NCBI GenBank assembly: GCA_030431475.1
Contig: JAUIJD010000006.1
Span: 62,001 to 126,000 of the forward strand
DNA length: 64,000 nt
From: Verrucomicrobiia bacterium
GTDB lineage: Bacteria; Verrucomicrobiota; Verrucomicrobiia; Verrucomicrobiales; Akkermansiaceae
Direction of reading: 5' to 3'
Below the pieces are notes generated by a model. That model searched no databases, had not been told where the DNA came from, and saw nothing but the letters and a program-made list of their open reading frames with translations. Both the position numbers and the translations under genes were made by a program. Shown in pieces: positions 58,976 through 64,000 of the stretch (its first letter is position 1; every line of letters starts with the position of its first letter).

Positions 58976-59004
58976 CCGCGAATGGACGCGAATGGACGCG
59001 AATG
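58976..59004. repeat. Tandem GCGAATGGAC repeat after carA
   Basis: GCGAATGGAC occurs twice in tandem, followed by a third partial copy (GCGAATG), immediately after the carA stop. Similar 'CGCGAATGGACGCGAATG' strings occur between genes in many environmental bacteria. The start codon of the next open frame lies inside it. Confidence 0.6.
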
Positions 59005-59422
59005 CGGAGCCTGCCTGAGCGTGCTGGCCGCATGTTGCGCGACGGCTTCCCTGGCATGCTCGCCATGCGGAAGCGTCGATTCCCACGCAGGAACCTACGC
59101 CTCGACGTCCACCATCAGTCTCAAACCCGGGCACTCGATGCCGCGGAACCACCTGATCATCGAGTCCGACGGAGAGGTGATTTCAAGCCTGATGCCCCAC
59201 CTCAAGCCGGGAAACCACTCGCTCGTCGGGACCGCTTGCCCGGATCGCTCGGCCCCCACCTCGGTGGGACTTATCGCCTCATCGAACAACACCCTCTGGA
59301 TGGGTCGGAGCCTCGACTTCACCCCGGACTTCCAGCGATTCACCCTCAGTCGATCACTCGGCGAGACGGAATCCCCCCTGGGCGCAGAAACCACCTACAT
59401 CCGTGTTGACACGGACGACTGA
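58982..59422 (+). CDS. Putative small lipoprotein
   Basis: A 146-residue frame. Residues ~8-32 (CGACLSVLAACCATASLACSPCGSV) look like a signal peptide with a lipobox, and the rest is beta-rich. It has no recognised domain. The ATG at 58982 lies in a tandem repeat, so a start further in (for example at 59132) or a decayed gene is possible. It is between carA and purA on the same strand. I rate it as likely but not sure to be real. Confidence 0.45.
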   Translation: MDANGRECGACLSVLAACCATASLACSPCGSVDSHAGTYASTSTISLKPGHSMPRNHLIIESDGEVISSLMPHLKPGNHSLVGTACPDRSAPTSVGLIASSNNTLWMGRSLDFTPDFQRFTLSRSLGETESPLGAETTYIRVDTDD

Positions 59423-59446
59423 TCACCGATCACCGATCACTCTTTC

Positions 59447-60715
59447 ATGAACACCATCGTCACCGGTCTCCAATGGGGAGACGAAGGCAAGGGCAAGATC
59501 GTCGACTACCTCACCGAATCCGCCGACGTCGTCGTGCGCGGCCAGGGCGGCAACAACGCCGGGCACACGGTCATCGCCCGCGGCACGAAATACGTCCTCC
59601 ACCTCCTGCCATCGGGCATCCTCTGGGACGGCAAGACCAACGTCATCGGCAACGGCGTCGTGCTCGACCCGATCGGCCTCGTCGCCGAAATCGAGCGCCT
59701 CGAGGGCCAGGGCGTCGCCGTCACCCCGGAGAAACTCCTCATCTCCGACCGGTGCCACGTCGTCCTCCCGCTCCACAAGGAACTCGACGCCGCCCGCGAG
59801 GCCGCGCTCGGCGACCGCCGGATCGGCACCACCAAGCGCGGCATCGGCCCCGCCTACGCCGACAAGGTCAACCGCAACGGGCTGCGCGTCGCCGACCTGC
59901 TCGACGAGGCCTATTTCCGCGAAGTGCTCGCCCACCGCACGGCCGAGGCCAACGAGATCCTCTCGAAATTCGACCTCCCGACCTTCGACGCCGACCAGCA
60001 GGCCGGGGAGGTGCTCGCCGCCTTCACCCGGCTCAAGCCGCACGTCGCCAACACCATCCCCGTGCTCCACGAGGCTTGGAAGGCAGGCCGCACCATCCTC
60101 TTCGAAGGCGCCCAGGGCTCGCTGCTGGACATCGACTTCGGCACCTTCCCCTTCGTCACCTCGTCGAACACGACCGCCGGCGGCTCGTGCACCGGCACCG
60201 GCCTGCCGCCGACCGCCATCCGGCAGGTCATCGGGGTCTGCAAGGCCTACACCACCCGGGTCGGCGCCGGCCCCTTTCCCACCGCCGACGAGGGCCTCGC
60301 CGACTACCTTCACGATCTCGGACGCGAGTTCGGCGCCACCACCGGGCGCGCCCGCGGCTGCGGCTGGCTCGACGCCGTCCTGCTCCGTCACGGCTGCATG
60401 GTCAACGGCACCACCGGCCTCGCCGTCACCAACCTCGACGGCCTCGACAACTACGAGACCCTCCGTATTTGCACGGCCTACGACATCGACGGCGTTCGAC
60501 ACGAACTGCCCCCGGCCGACCGCCACGCCTGGGACCGGGCGGCTCCCGTCTATGAGGAACTCCCCGGCTGGATGAGCGACACCACCGCGTGCACCGCCTA
60601 CGACCAGCTTCCCGAAAACGCCCGGGCCTACCTGACGCGGCTTTCCGAACTCTGCGACACCCCCATCCAGTTCGTCGGGGTCGGTCCCGACCGTGAGCAG
60701 ACCCTCGTCGTCTGA
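59447..60715 (+). CDS. purA: Adenylosuccinate synthetase
   Basis: A 422-residue PurA. The GTP-binding P-loop is GLQWGDEGKGKIVDYL at the N-terminus, followed by GQGGNNAGHTVI, GTTKRGIGPAYADK and GAQGSLLDIDFGTFPFVTSSNTTAGG. It makes adenylosuccinate from IMP and aspartate in AMP synthesis. It is full length, with a consensus start (MNTIVTGLQWGDEGKGK). Confidence 0.97.
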   Translation: MNTIVTGLQWGDEGKGKIVDYLTESADVVVRGQGGNNAGHTVIARGTKYVLHLLPSGILWDGKTNVIGNGVVLDPIGLVAEIERLEGQGVAVTPEKLLISDRCHVVLPLHKELDAAREAALGDRRIGTTKRGIGPAYADKVNRNGLRVADLLDEAYFREVLAHRTAEANEILSKFDLPTFDADQQAGEVLAAFTRLKPHVANTIPVLHEAWKAGRTILFEGAQGSLLDIDFGTFPFVTSSNTTAGGSCTGTGLPPTAIRQVIGVCKAYTTRVGAGPFPTADEGLADYLHDLGREFGATTGRARGCGWLDAVLLRHGCMVNGTTGLAVTNLDGLDNYETLRICTAYDIDGVRHELPPADRHAWDRAAPVYEELPGWMSDTTACTAYDQLPENARAYLTRLSELCDTPIQFVGVGPDREQTLVV

Positions 60716-60843
60716 ACCCGGCCCGTGTGCCCGCCCCGGGGCTCCGAGTCGCCCCACGGGATGAAATCCCGATTATTTCCGACGTCTTCATCGAATCTTC
60801 ACCGGGCGGGTGTCTCATGGCGGCCCGCCACGTGCGACGCCCC

Positions 60844-61554
60844 ATGAACGAACCCCCGACAGTCCCCGCCCACATCGCCATCATCATGGATGGCAACGGG
60901 CGTTGGGCGAAGGAACGCGGCCTTCCCCGCCGCGAGGGTCATCGCGCCGGTGCCGAGTCGGTGAGGGAGTGCGTCGAGGCCTGCAAGCAGCTCGGGGTGC
61001 GGTATCTCACCCTCTACGCCTTCTCCTCCGAGAACTGGAGCCGGCCCGCGAACGAGGTGTCGGCCCTGATGAGCCTCCTCGAGCGCTTCCTCGAGCAGAA
61101 GGCCGAGGAGATGATGAAGCAGGACGTCCGCCTGAAGGCGATCGGCCACCTCGAGCGCCTGCCCGAAAAGACGCGCCGACGCCTGCGTTCCGCCATCGAG
61201 CGCACCGCCGGGAACACCTCGATGACGCTCGTCCTCGCCCTGTCCTACGGCTCGCGCGAGGAGATCACCGAAGCGGCCCGCAGCATGGTCCACGAAGCCG
61301 TCGAAGGCCGGCTCACGCCCGGCGACGTCACGCCGGACCTCGTCGCCTCGCACCTCTACACCGCCGACATTCCGGATCCCGACCTGCTCGTCCGGACCTC
61401 CGGCGAGATGCGGGTCTCGAATTTCCTTCTCTGGCAGATCAGCTACGCCGAGATCGTCATCTTCAAGAAGTTCTGGCCCGACTTCGCCCAGGCCGATCTG
61501 TTCGAGGCGGTCGACGAGTACCGCCGGCGCCACCGCCGCTTCGGGGGACTCTGA
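60844..61554 (+). CDS. uppS: Undecaprenyl diphosphate synthase
   Basis: A 236-residue cis-prenyltransferase. IAIIMDGNGRWAKERGLPRREGH carries the catalytic Asp and the diphosphate-binding residues. Later come LYAFSSENWSRP and DLLVRTSGEMRVSNFLLWQ. It makes the C55 lipid carrier for cell-wall synthesis. ATG 60844 was chosen to start just before the conserved block; the upstream ATG at 60727 adds an unrelated 39-residue leader. Confidence 0.96.
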   Translation: MNEPPTVPAHIAIIMDGNGRWAKERGLPRREGHRAGAESVRECVEACKQLGVRYLTLYAFSSENWSRPANEVSALMSLLERFLEQKAEEMMKQDVRLKAIGHLERLPEKTRRRLRSAIERTAGNTSMTLVLALSYGSREEITEAARSMVHEAVEGRLTPGDVTPDLVASHLYTADIPDPDLLVRTSGEMRVSNFLLWQISYAEIVIFKKFWPDFAQADLFEAVDEYRRRHRRFGGL

Positions 61555-61725
61555 CGGGCATCACACGGCTCCAATCGCGCCTTGCTTTCCCGGAAAAGCA
61601 CCGCATGCTTCCCGGCGTCGGCCACTTGGAACGCCGACCCGCGCGAGCCACGCGCCCCCCGCAGCCGGCGTTCTCCGGCCACCCGCGACCCCGAGGTCGC
61701 CGTGCACCCTTTTTTCATCACCATC

Positions 61726-64000
61726 ATGTCACGCAATCCCCTGCGCGACCGCATCCTCGAAACGATGCGCCGTCGCGACTACCGCCCCCTCAACAAGTCC
61801 GAGTTCGCCCGCAGCCTGGATCTCCCCTCCGACAAGAGGTCCCAGCTCCGTCGCGAACTCGCCAAGCTCGAGGCCGACGGCCAGATCGAGGCCGGCAAGA
61901 AGGGCCGCTACGCGCTCGCCGCCGACCGCGGCGACGAACTTCGCGGCACCATCAAGTTCGCCCCGAAAGGTCACGGGTGGTTCTACCCCGACCCCATCGA
62001 CCTCGAGGAAAGCGACACCGGCTTCGACCTCGAACCCGGCACCCGGCTCTACGTTTCCCGTCAGGACACCGGCAAGGCGCTCGACGGCGACACCGTCCTC
62101 GTCTCGCTGAAGCAACGACCGATCAGCCCCAAACAATTCCGCCGCAACCGCCAGAGCGGCGGGCGACCGCAGGACGACAACGACGAACCGCGCGCCGTGG
62201 TCGAGGCGATCGTCGAGCGGCGCTCCGGCAAGATCGTCGGCACCTACCAGCAGAAGGGCCGGAACGCCTGGGTGAAGGCCGACGATCCGGCGATCGAGGG
62301 CAGTGTCGAGCTCATCGGCGACACCACCGCCCGCCCCGGACAGATGGTGGTCGTTGCCATCGAGAACTGGCAGCACTCGAAACCGCACGGCCGCATCATC
62401 GAGGTCCTCGGGTGGCCCGACGAAGCCGGCGTCGACATCCTCTCCATCATCCATCGCAACGGCATCCGCACGTCCTTTCCCGACGAGGTGCTCGCCGAGG
62501 CGCGGGCCTTCCCCGAAGAGGTCGACCCCGACGAGGCGGCCCGCCGGGAGAACTGGCGCGACCGTCTCGTGATCACCATCGACCCCGCCGATGCCAAGGA
62601 CCATGACGACGCGATCTGGGTCGAACGCACCGACAAGGGCTGGAAGCTCGGCGTCCACATCGCGGACGTCTCCCACTACGTGAAGCCTCGTAGTTCCCTC
62701 GACCAGGAGGCGGTCAAGCGCGGCAACTCGACCTACCTCGTCGACCGCGTCATCCCGATGCTTCCGGTCGAACTCTCCAACGGACTCTGCTCGCTCAAGC
62801 CCGACGTCGAACGCCTGACGAAGTGCGCGGTCATCGAGGTCGACCGCTCCGGAAAGGTCTTCAAGTCGCGCTTCTGCAATGCCGTGATCCACTCGCAGGC
62901 CAAGCTGTCCTACGAGCAGGCGCAGACCATTCTCGACGGAGGCGATGCGCCGCAGGGCTCGCCGAAAGAGCTGGCCGGCATGGTCCGCGAGGCCTGGAAG
63001 ATGGCCGCCGCCCTGCGCAAGCGTCGTTTCGCCCGCGGTGCGCTCGACCTCGAGATGCCCGAGATCCGCGTGATCCTCGGCGACGACGGCCGTGCCTCGA
63101 AGATCGAGAACGTCGTGCATACCGAGAGCCACCAGCTCATCGAGGAATGCATGCTGGTTGCCAACGAGTCGGTCGCCCGCATCCTCAAGATCCGCAACAA
63201 GCCGGCGATCTACCGGGTCCACGACGATCCCGACTTCTCCAAGCTCCAGGAGTATGGGGAGACCGCCAAGGCCTTTGGCTACGAATACGGGGACCTCACC
63301 AATAAGAAGCACGTCCAGCAGCTCCTCGACGCCGCCCGCGGCCGCCCCGACGAGCACGCGATCAAGGTCGGCCTCCTCAAGTCCCTGAAGCGCGCCGCCT
63401 ACTCACCCGATCCGCTCGGCCACTACGGGCTGTCGAAAGGCGACTACTGCCACTTCACCTCCCCCATCCGGCGCTACGCCGACCTCGTGGTCCACCGCGC
63501 GCTCCAACCCTTCCTCGACAACCCTCCGAAGAAGACCGACACGACGCCGAAACAGGCCGAACTCGCCGAGATCGCGCGCCACATCTCCGACACCGAGCGC
63601 GCCTCCGGCGACGCCGAGGGCGAGTCGAAGATGATCAAGCTCCTCGACTACCTCGACCAGTGCGCCCGGGCCGAGAAGCCGGTCGTCTTCGAGGGCCTCG
63701 TGACCGAGATCCGCAGCATGGGCCTGATGGTCGAGGCCACCGACATCTCGACGCGGGGGGTGATCAAGCGCGAGGACCTCCCCGGAGGCCGCTGGCGTTT
63801 CGAGTCGGGCACCGGACGCTACGCCGGCCCGGGCGGCCGGACCATCGAACTCGGCCAGAAACTCAAGATGGTCGTCGCCCGCATCGACCACGATCGCCGC
63901 TTCGTCGATTTCCAACTCGCCGGAGAAGCCGGTGGGACGGGCGGTTCCGATCGCCGCAAGGGTGGAGGCAAGCCGCCCGGAAAGACGAAGTCCGGGACCA
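61726..64000 (+). CDS. rnr: Ribonuclease R (3' end cut by window)
   Basis: An open frame of 758 codons runs off the right edge. It starts MSRNPLRDRILETMRRRDY with an N-terminal winged-helix-like domain, then cold-shock-type domains, and the RNB catalytic block with IDPADAKDHDDAIWVER, VHIADVSHYV, RGNSTYLVDRVIPMLP and FTSPIRRYADLVVHR. A C-terminal S1 domain begins near residue 660 (PVVFEGLVTEIRSMGLMVE), followed by a basic Gly/Lys-rich tail. It degrades structured RNA 3'-5'. It lies 171 bases after uppS; ATG 61726 fits the family start. Confidence 0.95.
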   Translation, partial: MSRNPLRDRILETMRRRDYRPLNKSEFARSLDLPSDKRSQLRRELAKLEADGQIEAGKKGRYALAADRGDELRGTIKFAPKGHGWFYPDPIDLEESDTGFDLEPGTRLYVSRQDTGKALDGDTVLVSLKQRPISPKQFRRNRQSGGRPQDDNDEPRAVVEAIVERRSGKIVGTYQQKGRNAWVKADDPAIEGSVELIGDTTARPGQMVVVAIENWQHSKPHGRIIEVLGWPDEAGVDILSIIHRNGIRTSFPDEVLAEARAFPEEVDPDEAARRENWRDRLVITIDPADAKDHDDAIWVERTDKGWKLGVHIADVSHYVKPRSSLDQEAVKRGNSTYLVDRVIPMLPVELSNGLCSLKPDVERLTKCAVIEVDRSGKVFKSRFCNAVIHSQAKLSYEQAQTILDGGDAPQGSPKELAGMVREAWKMAAALRKRRFARGALDLEMPEIRVILGDDGRASKIENVVHTESHQLIEECMLVANESVARILKIRNKPAIYRVHDDPDFSKLQEYGETAKAFGYEYGDLTNKKHVQQLLDAARGRPDEHAIKVGLLKSLKRAAYSPDPLGHYGLSKGDYCHFTSPIRRYADLVVHRALQPFLDNPPKKTDTTPKQAELAEIARHISDTERASGDAEGESKMIKLLDYLDQCARAEKPVVFEGLVTEIRSMGLMVEATDISTRGVIKREDLPGGRWRFESGTGRYAGPGGRTIELGQKLKMVVARIDHDRRFVDFQLAGEAGGTGGSDRRKGGGKPPGKTKSGT

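Overview
The window is high-G+C bacterial DNA that most resembles a verrucomicrobial chromosome (Verrucomicrobiae, Luteolibacter/Haloferula-like). This is inferred from the NPYAAPEA-type start of a membrane protein at 18.5-19.8 kb, a secreted protein ending in the verrucomicrobial-style 'VNLLKFAFGLD' tail, and the core gene order. No taxonomic search was possible.

Positions 1-18283 form an accessory island that ends at the 3' end of an intact tRNA-Arg(ACG) gene (18284-18360, minus strand). From left to right it carries: the C-terminal end of a HEPN-type protein; a HipA-like kinase with a DUF3037-like partner; a Fic protein preceded by two matching inverted-repeat operators; and a type I restriction R subunit with no M or S subunit in view. 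Next is a replication module like that of a phage satellite (AlpA-like DNA-binding protein, two unknowns, SF3-type helicase). It is followed by an unusual minus-strand multi-spanning membrane protein, a broken XRE regulator, two small unknown genes (one strongly acidic), a metallophosphoesterase divergent from a LysR regulator, a scar made of two gene fragments, a secreted RCC1-repeat protein and a terminase small subunit. No integrase lies in the window, so the other end of the island is probably to the left.

From 18361 onward the content is core genome. It includes a membrane protein, a GH25-like lipoprotein, a metzincin-like secreted metallopeptidase, rpsB-tsf with a terminator, and two SPASM radical SAM genes (one NirJ/AhbC-like) with an NnrS membrane protein. 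A divergent cluster of two transglutaminase-type genes and a circularly permuted ATP-grasp/alpha-E gene follows. Then come small secreted proteins, a MYG1-like hydrolase, a TetR-controlled RND efflux operon with a clear palindromic operator, an SDR, accD-folC, comF, a CPBP protease and a beta-helix protein.

Positions 51.7-57.6 kb hold a lipid or polyene-like group: ketosynthase, a ketosynthase partner without catalytic residues, a divergent acyl ligase, a FabZ-like dehydratase and a PlsC acyltransferase. The group lacks a carrier protein and a ketoreductase. The window ends with carA, a small putative lipoprotein, purA, uppS and an rnr gene cut by the right edge.

Several families of short palindromic repeats are scattered between core genes. 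They include an 'AGGAG + variable hairpin' family and a 'TCCC-loop' family, both REP-like.
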